A stretch of DNA of 64,000 nucleotides from contig JAJRXX010000037.1 of NCBI GenBank assembly GCA_024276075.1, positions 46,353 through 110,352 of the forward strand. Direction: 5' to 3'. The notes beneath the pieces are model-generated. The model saw only the letters and a program-made list of their open reading frames with translations. It was not told the DNA's origin and made no database searches. Below are positions 53,868 through 62,511 of this stretch, one piece after another. The position numbers and the translations under genes were made by a program. This DNA comes from Planctomycetota bacterium. GTDB taxonomy: Bacteria; Planctomycetota; Phycisphaerae; Phycisphaerales; Phycisphaeraceae. Positions within the stretch are counted from its first letter, which is position 1; every line of letters starts with the position of its first letter.

Positions 53868-54509
53868 TTACGTCGAAGTCAAGTCTTCTGCTGACTCGGG
53901 CAACGGTTCGGGCGTACCCCCGACGATCTGGTCCGGACCGATGTGCGACTCCACCTGTTTGACCATGTCCGCGATCACGCTCTTGGTGTACTTATAGCTA
54001 TCAAGCACGAGCCTGCGTGACCGACCTGTGTCCTGGTAATGTGCCACCACGATGCCCTTGGACCGCCACCGACTCTTGTTAAGCGTGGTCACCGCGTCAA
54101 ACGGCATACGCTGCCCGTGGCTGGTGACCAGTGCGCCGTCTTCGACGGCGATCCACCTGCCATAAGACCGAGCAAACGAAAAACCGTACATCAATCCGAT
54201 CGGCAACAGCCCGAAGCCGATGAGTTTCTGCGTAAAAATATCTGAGTCGGAGTAGTCGTAGCCGATGTCGCCATCGGTGCCGTCGGGCCAGCCTTTTTTG
54301 TCAGCGTGCTCCTTCCACTCGCGCTCTCGCCCCTTCTGCTTAAACTCCGCAAACTCCCTGGCAATCTGACGCTTCGCGGGATACCCCCAGTGGCCATCGT
54401 ACAAAAACCACAACGACCAGAACAGGATGAACACCGCCATCATCCCGAGCTGCATGCGGTACGCGGAACTCACCGTCGCCTTTTCATTCATTGGGCTGTC
54501 CGATTCCAT
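53868..54509 (-). CDS. Two-helix membrane protein with PH-like tail, hypothetical
   Basis: A 213-aa protein. One hydrophobic segment (about residues 20-40) is followed by a charged loop with W-K-E-H-A-D-K-K-G-W-P. A second hydrophobic segment (about 95-112) precedes a soluble part (about 115-190) made of short strands (G-R-W-I-A-V-E-D-G-A-L-V-T-S-H-G and R-R-L-V-L-D-S-Y-K-Y) that looks like a PH-type beta domain. No family name can be given. Codon use is like its neighbours. Confidence 0.65.
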   Translation of the reverse strand: MESDSPMNEKATVSSAYRMQLGMMAVFILFWSLWFLYDGHWGYPAKRQIAREFAEFKQKGREREWKEHADKKGWPDGTDGDIGYDYSDSDIFTQKLIGFGLLPIGLMYGFSFARSYGRWIAVEDGALVTSHGQRMPFDAVTTLNKSRWRSKGIVVAHYQDTGRSRRLVLDSYKYTKSVIADMVKQVESHIGPDQIVGGTPEPLPESAEDLTST

Positions 54510-54633
54510 GGTTTTTCACGAGGGATAAGAATAGCCTCTGTATCGCCAGCAGGCCAGCGTGCTGCCCAGCCATGAAATCATAGGCCCAAATACACCGATC
54601 GGTTCGGTTCTGGGCTAGCGAAGCCATCGACGG

Positions 54634-55221
54634 CTATTTCTTGTCACTCCAGATACCCACGCGGTCGTGGCGGGCTTGAGTCTCAAGCATGGCAAATCGC
54701 TGTACCCAACGATGGCTAAATCGGCCATCGGCGCGGGCCAACCCCTCGATCAACAATCGCTCGTTGAGCAGCGTCCCATCGGGTAGCTCAACGTACGCAA
54801 GCAATCGGCCATACTTCCCGCGTGTTTTGTGTGACTCAAGGTACAAGCGGACGACCTTATCATCGCAGAGCTGCCCGACCCGTTCCGCGCTGCGATTCGC
54901 AAACGGCTGCGCCTGACGACCCCGATCGGGCCTAGCCAATTCAGGTGCGTCCACACCCCACAATCGCACACGCGTGACCGGCTGATCGGCGTCAGGGACA
55001 GCGATCTGCAGCGTATCGCCGTCTACGACCCGCACGACCGTAAACGATGCACCCTCGTACCGCACCCAATCCCCGCCGTCGTACAGCAGCCACCCCGCCC
55101 GATCGGCCACCACCAGCACAGCAAGCGCGACCACAGCAGCACCGATCCGTAGCGTCCTGCGCCGCCAATGACCCGACAGATAACGGTCCAGGGGTATGGA
55201 TTTTGTTTTCTTATCGTTCAC
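54634..55221 (-). CDS. Membrane-anchored thermonuclease-like (SNase) protein
   Basis: A 195-aa protein started at a GTG at 55221; the frame opens further upstream but would overlap the preceding gene. One membrane helix (about residues 25-43) anchors it. The nuclease domain has V-V-D-G-D-T-L, R-V-R-L-W-G-V-D-A-P-E-L (the Arg and Glu of the active site) and K-T-R-G-K-Y-G-R-L-L-A-Y-V (the second Arg). It hydrolyses nucleic acids, probably outside the cytoplasm with Ca2+, by family analogy. Confidence 0.85.
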   Translation of the reverse strand: MNDKKTKSIPLDRYLSGHWRRRTLRIGAAVVALAVLVVADRAGWLLYDGGDWVRYEGASFTVVRVVDGDTLQIAVPDADQPVTRVRLWGVDAPELARPDRGRQAQPFANRSAERVGQLCDDKVVRLYLESHKTRGKYGRLLAYVELPDGTLLNERLLIEGLARADGRFSHRWVQRFAMLETQARHDRVGIWSDKK

Positions 55222-55256
55222 CGGTGTGGTTGAAAGTTGTAATACGAGTGGGGCAA

Positions 55257-55712
55257 TCACCCACCTATCAAAGACTGGAGATGCTCGAGGCGGTAGTAGC
55301 GCAGCACCGAAGCTAAGAGGATAATCACCGCAGCCAAGTGGAGATTGATCATCTGCGCTGCTTTGGGCTTGAGGATACCCGAGGAACCCAGCCAAACGAC
55401 GGTGAACAGGATCATCGCTAACAGTACCTTGGTGCCGATGATCGCGCCGCCGACCGGGCCCATCGCTTTATAGACTCCAGCCAACATCGCCCAATTGTAA
55501 ATACCGCTGACGATCAGCCCCCCGATGCTGATCCACACCACCCGGTGAAACCGATGACGGATCATCTTCATCCACGTATCCGAAAACCCGTCGTCGAGCA
55601 GCCGCGTCGCCGGCGATAGGCACACCGATAAAAACACCAATCCGCCCACAGCCGAGACCGCGGAGACGATATGAACGTACCGCATGAAAATTTGCATAGC
55701 CGCATGATCCAT
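55257..55712 (-). CDS. CopD-like integral membrane protein
   Basis: A protein of about 151 aa with four membrane segments. F-M-R-Y-V-H-I-V-S-A-V-S-A-V-G-G near the N-terminus and H-R-F-H-R-V-V-W in the first loop resemble the heme/copper-linked CopD and related membrane families. I prefer the ATG at 55712; another in-frame ATG lies at 55748. The function is not certain. The thermonuclease-like gene follows 35 bp downstream. Confidence 0.65.
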   Translation of the reverse strand: MDHAAMQIFMRYVHIVSAVSAVGGLVFLSVCLSPATRLLDDGFSDTWMKMIRHRFHRVVWISIGGLIVSGIYNWAMLAGVYKAMGPVGGAIIGTKVLLAMILFTVVWLGSSGILKPKAAQMINLHLAAVIILLASVLRYYRLEHLQSLIGG

Positions 55713-55835
55713 GCTCACTAGCGTAGTAATGCGCCCAGCGTGCTGCAAACACGGATCGTAACCGCTGCCTCTTATCGCATATACCGATGGGATATGAATA
55801 GTTGCCAGCGAATTGGCTGATGAGGAATCATTGTC

Positions 55836-56027
55836 TTAACCGCTGGACTTGAACGCCTGCAAGAAGGCCGCCATCACGATGTGCCGCAGCTTATCGAGGC
55901 TCTGATCCTGGAGGTACTCTTCGGTGAAGTCGAGCTTCGGCCGACGGATCCGCCGCAGTTGCGTGATGCAACCCTCACGATCAAGCGACTCGACGGTCTG
56001 CATCATGTCGTTGATGGCTTGGCTCAT
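55836..56027 (-). CDS. Small acidic/basic helical protein, 63 aa
   Basis: A short protein with M-S-Q-A-I-N-D-M-M-Q-T-V-E-S-L-D and a C-terminal helix L-R-H-I-V-M-A-A-F-L-Q-A. GAGAGG stands about 11 nt before the ATG. There is no signal or membrane segment. I recognise no named family. Confidence 0.6.
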   Translation of the reverse strand: MSQAINDMMQTVESLDREGCITQLRRIRRPKLDFTEEYLQDQSLDKLRHIVMAAFLQAFKSSG

Positions 56028-56717
56028 GGCGACGGTGCCTCTCTGTGCTGGGCGTCATTGCTATGCGAATACATCAATGTGCTTGCCAAGATGATCGGCT
56101 GTCCAAGGCTTCGTGCTTGCGGGTTGGATCGAGAGTTTATTATCGGATCGCGCGGGCTTGGCGCGTTGTGCGCCGCTGCTTGGCATGTCGCTCAGAAGCT
56201 GACCCGGAAACAACTCGACCTGAGACAAGACCGTGGGGAAGCCGGTGTCATAGGGCCACGGGCGAGGCTGGTTCACAAAGGGTGATGCGTACCCGTGGCG
56301 ACACGGCCCGCAACGCGGCGCGACCCGTGCACGGTCGGCACCGTGGATGCTGGCGATGACCGTACGGGAGCTGATGGGTTGGCGTGACGCCGCGGCGTCC
56401 AAGAGCAGGAACTGAAACCGACCCGGGCCGAACAGACGGTGCCGCAGTTGGAATACAGCAAGATTAACGAAATCGAAGTGACCGCCGAATTTCATATCTA
56501 ACAAGGGATGCAAACGGCAAACCGTACAGAGCCCCAATCCTGCAATACTCCGTATTTACATGTATTAAAAAGACTTACCGCGCCGCCACGTCGTAGGCCC
56601 GTAAATTCAGTTTTTAATGGTTGTTGATCACAAGCAACACGGCTGTGGCTCGTGAGCACAGCGATAGGTACGATGCATCGCTATACCGCCGACCTAAAAA
56701 CACCCCTTCAAAGCCAC
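56028..56717. other. Long intergenic region with one doubtful open frame
   Basis: About 690 bp between the 63-aa gene and queA. A minus-strand frame is open from 56537 to 56061 (up to 158 aa, with a second ATG near 56495), but neither start has a ribosome site and the product (Arg/Pro-rich, no family) is unconvincing. It might be a lineage-specific gene or a decayed one. The last part, near 56640, is the queA leader. Confidence 0.4.
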
Positions 56718-57869
56718 ATGCTGACCGCCGACCTGGACTACGAGTTGCCGCCCGCGTTGATCGCAACCGAGCCGGCCCAGCCGCGCGACGCGGCCAAGTT
56801 GATGGTCATCAATCGTCAAACCAGCCAAATCGATCACCGACACGTGTGTGACCTGCCCGACCTGCTGCTCGACTCTCGCCAAAATGGTCACTCGCTGCGC
56901 ACGGGCGACCTGCTGGTGTTTAATCAATCGCGTGTACTGCCTGCAGGATTCAACGCTCGCCGCACCGCGACGCAAGGCAGCGTGCAGGGGTTGTACCTCA
57001 ACACCCAACATCGACCGGATGGCTGCTACTGGGACATAATGCTCGAATCGGGTGGCAAGCTGCGCGAAGGCGAGTACCTAGACCTCGACACGCAATCTCG
57101 GCTTGAATTAACGAACCAACTAGGCAGCGGCAGGTGGCTGGCCCGGCTCGAAAGCACGGATAACACCGCGACACTCCTGAGCCGCATCGGCCAAATGCCC
57201 CTGCCCCCGTACATCCGTCGCCAGCGTCGTAGCCGACAACAGCCCGAGGTCGAGCCCGTTGATACTGAGCGTTACAACACCGTTTTCGCCAGCGATCCGG
57301 GGTCCGTAGCCGCCCCCACCGCTGGCCTGCACTTTACGCCGGAGTTGTTCGATCGACTTGACCGTACGGGAGTCCGACGGGCCATGATCACGCTACACGT
57401 CGGACTAGCGACGTTTGCACCCGTGCGCACCGAACGGATCGAAGACCACCCGATACACGAGGAATGGTTCAGCGTCCCGCCAGCAACCCTCGCCGCGCTG
57501 CACAGGGCCCGGACCGACAACCAACGCATCATCTCGGTGGGGACCACGACCGTGCGCGCACTCGAAAGCCTACCCCAACAGCTACCCGACCCCGTGGATG
57601 GCGATTACTGCGGCCAGACACGACTACTTATCACACCCGGTGAAACCCCGATCGGTGACCACCACCCCGACGACCCGCGGGATCATGGTTTCGGGTTCCG
57701 CTTCACTGACGCACTGATGACGAACTTTCACCTGCCACGATCTACGCTGCTGGCACTAGTCGCGGCACTACCGGGCGTGGGCCTCGACCAGCTCAAGGAT
57801 TGGTATCGCTTGGCCATTGAACAGCAATACCGGTTCTACTCATACGGCGATGCGATGCTGATCCTGTAG
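56718..57869 (+). CDS. queA: tRNA preQ1 ribosyltransferase-isomerase
   Basis: QueA transfers and isomerises the ribose of S-adenosylmethionine onto preQ1 in tRNA to make epoxyqueuosine. I start at the ATG at 56718 (M-L-T-A-D-L-D-Y-E-L-P-P), which matches the family start; in-frame starts at 56673 and 56652 are possible. Blocks include R-T-G-D-L-L-V-F-N-Q-S-R-V-L-P-A, Y-N-T-V-F-A, G-S-V-A-A-P-T-A-G-L-H-F-T and T-N-F-H-L-P-R-S-T-L-L-A-L-V-A. The protein is about 383 aa, somewhat longer than E. coli QueA. A VUT-family transporter gene in the window fits the same pathway. Confidence 0.93.
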   Translation: MLTADLDYELPPALIATEPAQPRDAAKLMVINRQTSQIDHRHVCDLPDLLLDSRQNGHSLRTGDLLVFNQSRVLPAGFNARRTATQGSVQGLYLNTQHRPDGCYWDIMLESGGKLREGEYLDLDTQSRLELTNQLGSGRWLARLESTDNTATLLSRIGQMPLPPYIRRQRRSRQQPEVEPVDTERYNTVFASDPGSVAAPTAGLHFTPELFDRLDRTGVRRAMITLHVGLATFAPVRTERIEDHPIHEEWFSVPPATLAALHRARTDNQRIISVGTTTVRALESLPQQLPDPVDGDYCGQTRLLITPGETPIGDHHPDDPRDHGFGFRFTDALMTNFHLPRSTLLALVAALPGVGLDQLKDWYRLAIEQQYRFYSYGDAMLIL

Positions 57870-57925
57870 CCGACGCGGGCTCACACGCTGTGTTGCCCGG
57901 CGTGATTCTACAAGCTGTTTTAAAA

Positions 57926-58023
57926 CTCCTCTCCCCTCCAGGGGAGAGGTGGGGTGAGGGGTGAAAGACCCGTAAATCACGAACGCTCGACCCTCCCCCT
58001 ACCCCCTCCCTGACAGGGAGGGG
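57926..58023. repeat. GC-rich double-hairpin element between queA and tatC
   Basis: Two perfect hairpins, CTCTCCCC-TCCA-GGGGAGAG (57929-57948) and CCCCTCCC-TGACA-GGGAGGGG (58003-58023), joined by a CCCTCCCCCTACCCC tract. This looks like a REP-type palindromic unit. The second hairpin ends a few bases before the tatC start and covers its Shine-Dalgarno-like GGAGGGG. Confidence 0.75.
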
Positions 58024-58027
58024 AGTT

Positions 58028-59065
58028 ATGAAACCAGCTCTAGTAGAATGCTCCGCGATGCCGACCGACGATTCCCATCTCGATCATTCGCGAATGAGCC
58101 TGGGCGATCACCTTGATCAAATGCGCTACCGGCTGATCCTGAGCTTGGTAGGCGTGGCGGCGGCGGCGGGCGTGGCGCTAATGTTTGGCAAGCAGCTCAT
58201 CGCGTGGCTGTGCATCCCACTGACCGATGCGCAGCGTGCTGCGAACATACCAGCCCAGACGTACGTGCTGTCACCCATGGCCGGCTTCTCGATCTACCTC
58301 AAGGTAAGCATGATCACCGGGATCATCATGGCACTACCGTGGGTGCTGTACCAGGGTTGGCGGTTCTTCGAGCCGGGCCTGTACGCCAGGGAACGTCGCG
58401 CGGTGCTGGTGCTGACCCCGTTCAGCGCGGTCATGACCGCGCTAGGTGTAGCGTTCACTTATTACATCATGCTCCCGACCTGCCTCTGGTTCTTAATATC
58501 GTTTTCAACGTCGTTTCCCATGCCGGGCGGAACCGATCCGTCACCCACACCGATGGGTCGTCAAGCCCAACTCGACGCCGATACCAAACCGTCAATAGAA
58601 CAAATCGAAAACGACCCGCTACAGATTGTGACGGTACCCGTGCTAACGAAAAGCCCCGCCGCACCTGTCGAGGGCCAAGTCTGGATCAAGGCCGATCAGC
58701 GTGTACTTAATATCCATATCGACGGCGATACACGCTCCGTCCCGCTCAAGACCGCCACGCTCGTGAGCCCGCTGATCGAGGTGGGCAGCTACATCAACTT
58801 CGTCGCGGTGATGGTCCTGGGTCTGGTGGTAGCATTCCAACTGCCGGTGGCCATGCTCATCATGGGTAGTTGGAGCCTGGTCGATCCCGCTTTGCTGGCG
58901 CGCTACCGCGGTCACTGCGTGCTGGCGTGCTTCGCAGCCGGGGCGCTACTTACACCCTCCGACGTGCTAAGCATGATGCTGCTGGCTGTGCCGCTGTGGG
59001 GTCTATTCGAATTCGGGTTGATGTTGATGCGATTAACGTACCGACGGCGACACTCGGCAAGTTAA
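58028..59065 (+). CDS. tatC: Twin-arginine translocase subunit TatC with large periplasmic insertion
   Basis: A 345-aa protein; standard TatC has about 250. Its early blocks are family-typical: S-L-G-D-H-L-D-Q-M-R-Y-R-L (near residue 24), S-P-M-A-G-F (82) and F-F-E-P-G-L-Y-A-R-E-R-R (113). After the third membrane segment (about 131-160) comes an extra polar stretch of some 85 residues (about 165-248, Pro/Asp-rich). The chain then resumes with I-N-F-V-A-V-M-V-L-G-L-V-V-A-F-Q-L-P, matching TatC helix 4. The insertion would lie in the periplasmic P2 loop. M11 is an alternative start. No tatA or tatB is adjacent. Confidence 0.92.
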   Translation: MKPALVECSAMPTDDSHLDHSRMSLGDHLDQMRYRLILSLVGVAAAAGVALMFGKQLIAWLCIPLTDAQRAANIPAQTYVLSPMAGFSIYLKVSMITGIIMALPWVLYQGWRFFEPGLYARERRAVLVLTPFSAVMTALGVAFTYYIMLPTCLWFLISFSTSFPMPGGTDPSPTPMGRQAQLDADTKPSIEQIENDPLQIVTVPVLTKSPAAPVEGQVWIKADQRVLNIHIDGDTRSVPLKTATLVSPLIEVGSYINFVAVMVLGLVVAFQLPVAMLIMGSWSLVDPALLARYRGHCVLACFAAGALLTPSDVLSMMLLAVPLWGLFEFGLMLMRLTYRRRHSAS

Positions 59066-59802
59066 TGGCCTCCCTGAATCACGACAGGCGTCGGCGGCGC
59101 AATCAAATCGCTCTGGTTAAGCGACCGATCCAGGGTCCACACATCCACAGCCCTGGATAAGTCATAATCACCGACCGCTAACCGACGAAGGGCTGACAGG
59201 TGCCCGCCCGTCCCTATTGCCGAACCTAGGTCACGTGCCAAACTGCGGATGTACGTGCCCTTACCGCAGGTTATGCGGGCCACAACAATCGGCCAAGTAT
59301 ACGCGGTTAACTCGATCGCGTGGATATGGACCGTGCGTGACGGCAACTCAAAGCTCTCGCCGCGGCGTGCTCGCTTGTAAGCCCGCTGGCCGTTGACGTG
59401 TACCGCGCTGTAGGCTGGAGGGCGTTGTTCGATGTCACCCATAAAATGCTGCTGAAGAGTCCCATCAAGCGTAGCCCGATCCGGTGGCTGCGGAACCTCG
59501 ACACGGTGACGCACTCCCTCGCGGTCGTCCGTCGTCGTGAAGGCAGACAGATCGATCTGAGCCTCGTAGACTTTTGTCAGTCCCATCAGGTGCGGCACGC
59601 ACCGCGTCGCACGCCCGAGGCAACAGATCACCACCCCGGTCGCCAACGGATCGAGTGTGCCGGCGTGGCCGGTTTTCACACCACCCGCCAGGTGGCGCAC
59701 CCGACGCACCACGTCCATCGAGCTACAGGCCAGGGGTTTATCCACGACCAATAGCCCCGACAGCCCTGCTTTATGGGTCGTGCGTCCATCCATTGTTTGC
59801 AT
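59062..59802 (-). CDS. truB: tRNA pseudouridine(55) synthase
   Basis: A 246-aa enzyme that converts U55 of the tRNA T-loop to pseudouridine. The catalytic Asp51 is in H-A-G-T-L-D-P-L-A-T-G-V, preceded by V-D-K-P near the N-terminus. P-P-A-Y-S-A-V-H-V-N-G-Q-R-A-Y and C-G-K-G-T-Y-I-R-S-L-A-R-D are also typical. It overlaps the end of tatC by 4 nt, convergently. The C-terminal PUA-like extension of some TruBs is missing, so it is a short form. Confidence 0.94.
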   Translation of the reverse strand: MQTMDGRTTHKAGLSGLLVVDKPLACSSMDVVRRVRHLAGGVKTGHAGTLDPLATGVVICCLGRATRCVPHLMGLTKVYEAQIDLSAFTTTDDREGVRHRVEVPQPPDRATLDGTLQQHFMGDIEQRPPAYSAVHVNGQRAYKRARRGESFELPSRTVHIHAIELTAYTWPIVVARITCGKGTYIRSLARDLGSAIGTGGHLSALRRLAVGDYDLSRAVDVWTLDRSLNQSDLIAPPTPVVIQGGH

Positions 59803-59866
59803 ACTATTACTTTACACAGCCGCCACAGCCAATACGATAATCCCCGATCTATCGTCACAACGTCTT

Positions 59867-59953
59867 GGAGAGGTGTCCGAGTGGCCGAAGGAACGCGATT
59901 GGAAATCGCGTGTGCGGGCAACCGTACCGTGGGTTCGAATCCCACCCTCTCCG
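59867..59953 (+). tRNA. tRNA-Ser (GGA)
   Basis: An 87-nt class II tRNA. The acceptor stem GGAGAGG pairs with CCTCTCC, with discriminator G at 59953. The anticodon arm is CGCGA-TTGGAAA-TCGCG, giving anticodon GGA. It has the long variable arm of tRNA-Ser and the T-arm GGTTCGAATCC. CCA is not encoded. Confidence 0.97.
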
Positions 59954-60006
59954 TTTCGATCTATTAATCTCTGGCGCGAGCAGAGACGTTCTGCCTCGAT
60001 CGGCAA

Positions 60007-60032
60007 AAACCCCCGCGTACATGCAGGGGTTT
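60007..60032 (+). terminator. Hairpin downstream of tRNA-Ser
   Basis: AAACCCC (60007-60013) and GGGGTTT (60026-60032) form a 7-bp stem with a 12-nt loop, about 55 bp after the tRNA. No T-run follows, so it may be a processing or stabilising hairpin instead of a classical terminator. Confidence 0.5.
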
Positions 60033-60463
60033 CGCGTTTCAGAAAGTGTCTCTGTTTGCTGGAACCGCTCCCAACTGCGCTGGTTTTAGCCCCGAACCGC
60101 CAAACGTCTCTTTTCCCATATTTAGCGGTGCGCTTTCGAGGCCAGTCAAAGCAAGATTTAGCTTGACTTTTCGAGGCGGAGCGGCACAGATTCAAATCTA
60201 TCTAGCCCCCAGTGAGTTCGCCGTTCGGTGTAAGCCTTCGGCTACGGCTGCGTTTTCATCTACGGCCTACACCGGGATAACATAGATGCGTTAAACTTGC
60301 ATCCGACCTGGACATAATCAGGGGGCAAGATCAAAACAATGATAGGAACTTGACGTCCTGCCCCGAGCGAGCGATATTGCATTTTCGCTAATATTATGCC
60401 CCTTGACGCTCCAACTGCCTGCGACTTCGAACTCAGTGCCTTCGGTATCGGAACTCCACGGTT
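60033..60463. other. Intergenic DNA before the sbnA-like gene
   Basis: About 430 bp with no convincing gene. It contains CCTTCGGCTACGGCTGCG and similar patches that recall degraded coding DNA, and it is more AT-rich toward 60400. It may mark the left border of a transferred segment next to tRNA-Ser; no repeat of the tRNA 3' end was found downstream. Confidence 0.45.
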
Positions 60464-61507
60464 ATGACGCCACAGGATGGGCTGGCTACGTGCAGGCAAG
60501 ATGTGTTTGCCAAGGAATCCGCTGTGGCGCATGTGCCGACTGGGGTGTTATCCGTGATTGGAAACACCCCGACGATCGAACTCGCCAATCTGGTGGATTC
60601 AACACCGATCACTCTATTCGCCAAACTAGAGTTTCTAAACCCCGGCGGCAGTACGAAAGATCGCTCCGCATTGGCGATCTTACGCCAAGCAATTGCAGAA
60701 GGTCGACTGGCACGCGGCGGACTTGTCGTGGAATCGTCCTCGGGCAACATGGGCGTTGGACTAGCACAGGCGTGCCGTTGTCTCGGCCTCCGTTTTTTGT
60801 GCGTGGTTGATATAAATACCACGGAAACCCACAGGCGTATCTTGGAGAGCTTGGGTGCCACCATCGAAGTGGTTGTCGATCCGCACCCTGATACAGGCGA
60901 ATTTCTGGATGCCCGTCTCGTGCGGCTTGTAGAAATTCGTGCGTGCGAACCCGAGGCTTTCTGGCCGAACCAATACACTAATACCGCAAGCGTCGAGGCG
61001 CACTGGCGAACAACTGCGCCGGAACTCGTTGCTGCGATTGGCCACCCTCCAGATTACATGTTAGTCGCCACCAGCACATGCGGCACTCTGGGAGGCTTCC
61101 AAAACTACTTTCGAGACATCAATGCTCAGACAAAATTAATCGCAGTTGACGCGGTGGGCAGCGCTCTGTTCGGCCCACCTTCGCCCGGACGGATAATCCC
61201 CGGAATGGGATCATCTCGAGAAGCCCAATTGGTGAACGCAGCTGAATTAACGGTCTCATATGTAGATACTCAAGATTGCGTGGCCGGATGCCATCTGTTG
61301 GCCGAACACGAGGCGATTTTAGTAGGTGGATCGAGTGGCGGTGTCGTTGCGGCAGCTTTGAGGCTCGCACGACGGGTGCGTGCCGGTACACGGGTTGCGG
61401 TAATCTTCGCGGACCGAGGTGAGCGCTATCTTGACACCATTTATAACCCCGCGTGGCTTGCCATGCATTGCCCTGACCTCAAGACCAGAATGGATGAACT
61501 TCGATGA
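60464..61507 (+). CDS. sbnA: SbnA-like N-(2-amino-2-carboxyethyl)-L-glutamate synthase
   Basis: A 347-aa PLP enzyme of the cysteine-synthase fold. In the SbnA reaction O-phosphoserine and glutamate give N-(amino-carboxyethyl)glutamate, the first step to L-2,3-diaminopropionate. The PLP lysine is Lys65 in N-P-G-G-S-T-K-D-R-S, with the phosphate loop later in G-G-S-S-G-G. SbnA-like blocks I recognise include I-G-N-T-P, V-V-E-S-S-S-G-N-M-G, W-P-N-Q-Y-T-N, V-D-A-V-G-S-A-L-F-G and F-A-D-R-G-E-R-Y-L-D-T-I-Y. These fit SbnA better than ordinary CysK. It overlaps the sbnB-like gene by 4 nt. No siderophore or peptide synthetase gene is in the window. Confidence 0.88.
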   Translation: MTPQDGLATCRQDVFAKESAVAHVPTGVLSVIGNTPTIELANLVDSTPITLFAKLEFLNPGGSTKDRSALAILRQAIAEGRLARGGLVVESSSGNMGVGLAQACRCLGLRFLCVVDINTTETHRRILESLGATIEVVVDPHPDTGEFLDARLVRLVEIRACEPEAFWPNQYTNTASVEAHWRTTAPELVAAIGHPPDYMLVATSTCGTLGGFQNYFRDINAQTKLIAVDAVGSALFGPPSPGRIIPGMGSSREAQLVNAAELTVSYVDTQDCVAGCHLLAEHEAILVGGSSGGVVAAALRLARRVRAGTRVAVIFADRGERYLDTIYNPAWLAMHCPDLKTRMDELR

Positions 61508-62511
61508 AGGAAACTTCACTGTTAGTCATTGGTTTCAATGAGGTTGCAGATGCACTTGCAGGGTTAGAGACTGAAACCATCGATGCTGTTCGGAACGCGT
61601 ACTTGGCTCATCGCGCTGGAAAAACCTCGTTGCCCCACTCAGTCTTCTTGCACTTTGGTGAAAAGAACCCAAATCGGATCATTGGCCTTCCAGCATATTT
61701 GGCCAACCAAGCGCCAATCGCCGGCTTGAAGTGGATAGCATCGTTCCCGATGAATACCGATCGCGGTATTGACCGTGCGTCAGCCGTTTTGGTCCTGAAC
61801 TCGCTGGAAACGGGCCACCCGGTTGCCTTACTCGAATCATCAATCATTAGCTCGCGACGGACTGCAGCCAGCGCGGCGCTCGCGGCCCGAACGCTGCATT
61901 CTCAAAGTCCAAGCGCTGTCAGCTTGATCGGTTGCGGACTGATCAACTTCGAGGTGCTTCGCTTCATCCGCCATGTCTTCCCATCTCTACGGGATGTGGT
62001 GCTCTGTGATGTCGACCCGCAGGCCACTAAACGCTTTGCCGCACGAATTTACGAAGATTTTGCGGACTTGAAGTGCAGCACTGTTTCGACGAGCGAAGAA
62101 GCATTTCGGTCCGCGAACCTCATCTCAATCGCAACTATTGCACCAACCCCGCACATCGAGTCCAGCGCCGGGCTTAGCGCGGACAGCACAGTCCTACACC
62201 TCTCATTGCGCGATCTAGCCCCTCAGGTAATCCGCAAAACCGACAACATCGTCGACGACGTCGACCACGTGTTACGAGAGCGCACGTCTCTCCATTTGAC
62301 CGAACTTGAAGACGGCAACCGTAAATCCGTGCGGGGTACCTTGGCCGACGTACTTTGCGGCGAAATGCCGCCAAGGATCGAAGGGCGGCCATGTGTCTTC
62401 AGTCCGTTTGGCTTGGGAATCCTCGATCTCGCGCTTGCTCGCCTCGTACTTCGGAAATCAGATGCAGGCACCGAAATCAAGCACTTTTTGCCTGATTCTC
62501 GATCCGATTGA
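61504..62511 (+). CDS. sbnB: SbnB-like dehydrogenase (ornithine cyclodeaminase family)
   Basis: A 335-aa NAD-dependent enzyme of the ornithine cyclodeaminase/mu-crystallin family. SbnB oxidatively cleaves the SbnA product to L-2,3-diaminopropionate and 2-oxoglutarate. It has R-I-I-G-L-P-A-Y-L and G-L-K-W-I-A-S-F near residue 75, V-A-L-L-E-S-S-I-I-S-S-R-R-T-A-A, the Rossmann motif I-G-C-G-L-I-N-F-E, and S-P-F-G-L-G-I-L-D-L-A near the end. The pairing with the sbnA-like gene in a 4-nt overlap makes this assignment strong. Codon use is less GC-biased than the flagellar genes, suggesting transfer. Confidence 0.88.
   Translation: MKETSLLVIGFNEVADALAGLETETIDAVRNAYLAHRAGKTSLPHSVFLHFGEKNPNRIIGLPAYLANQAPIAGLKWIASFPMNTDRGIDRASAVLVLNSLETGHPVALLESSIISSRRTAASAALAARTLHSQSPSAVSLIGCGLINFEVLRFIRHVFPSLRDVVLCDVDPQATKRFAARIYEDFADLKCSTVSTSEEAFRSANLISIATIAPTPHIESSAGLSADSTVLHLSLRDLAPQVIRKTDNIVDDVDHVLRERTSLHLTELEDGNRKSVRGTLADVLCGEMPPRIEGRPCVFSPFGLGILDLALARLVLRKSDAGTEIKHFLPDSRSD

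Noticed and set aside
56061..56537. A 158-aa minus-strand frame before queA
   Set aside because: No ribosome site, no recognisable motif and an Arg/Pro-rich composition. Kept only as a note in the intergenic entry.
60464..61507. Ordinary cysteine synthase (CysK)
   Set aside because: The fold is the same, but the W-P-N-Q-Y and V-D-A-V-G-S blocks and the overlapping sbnB-like gene fit SbnA better than CysK.
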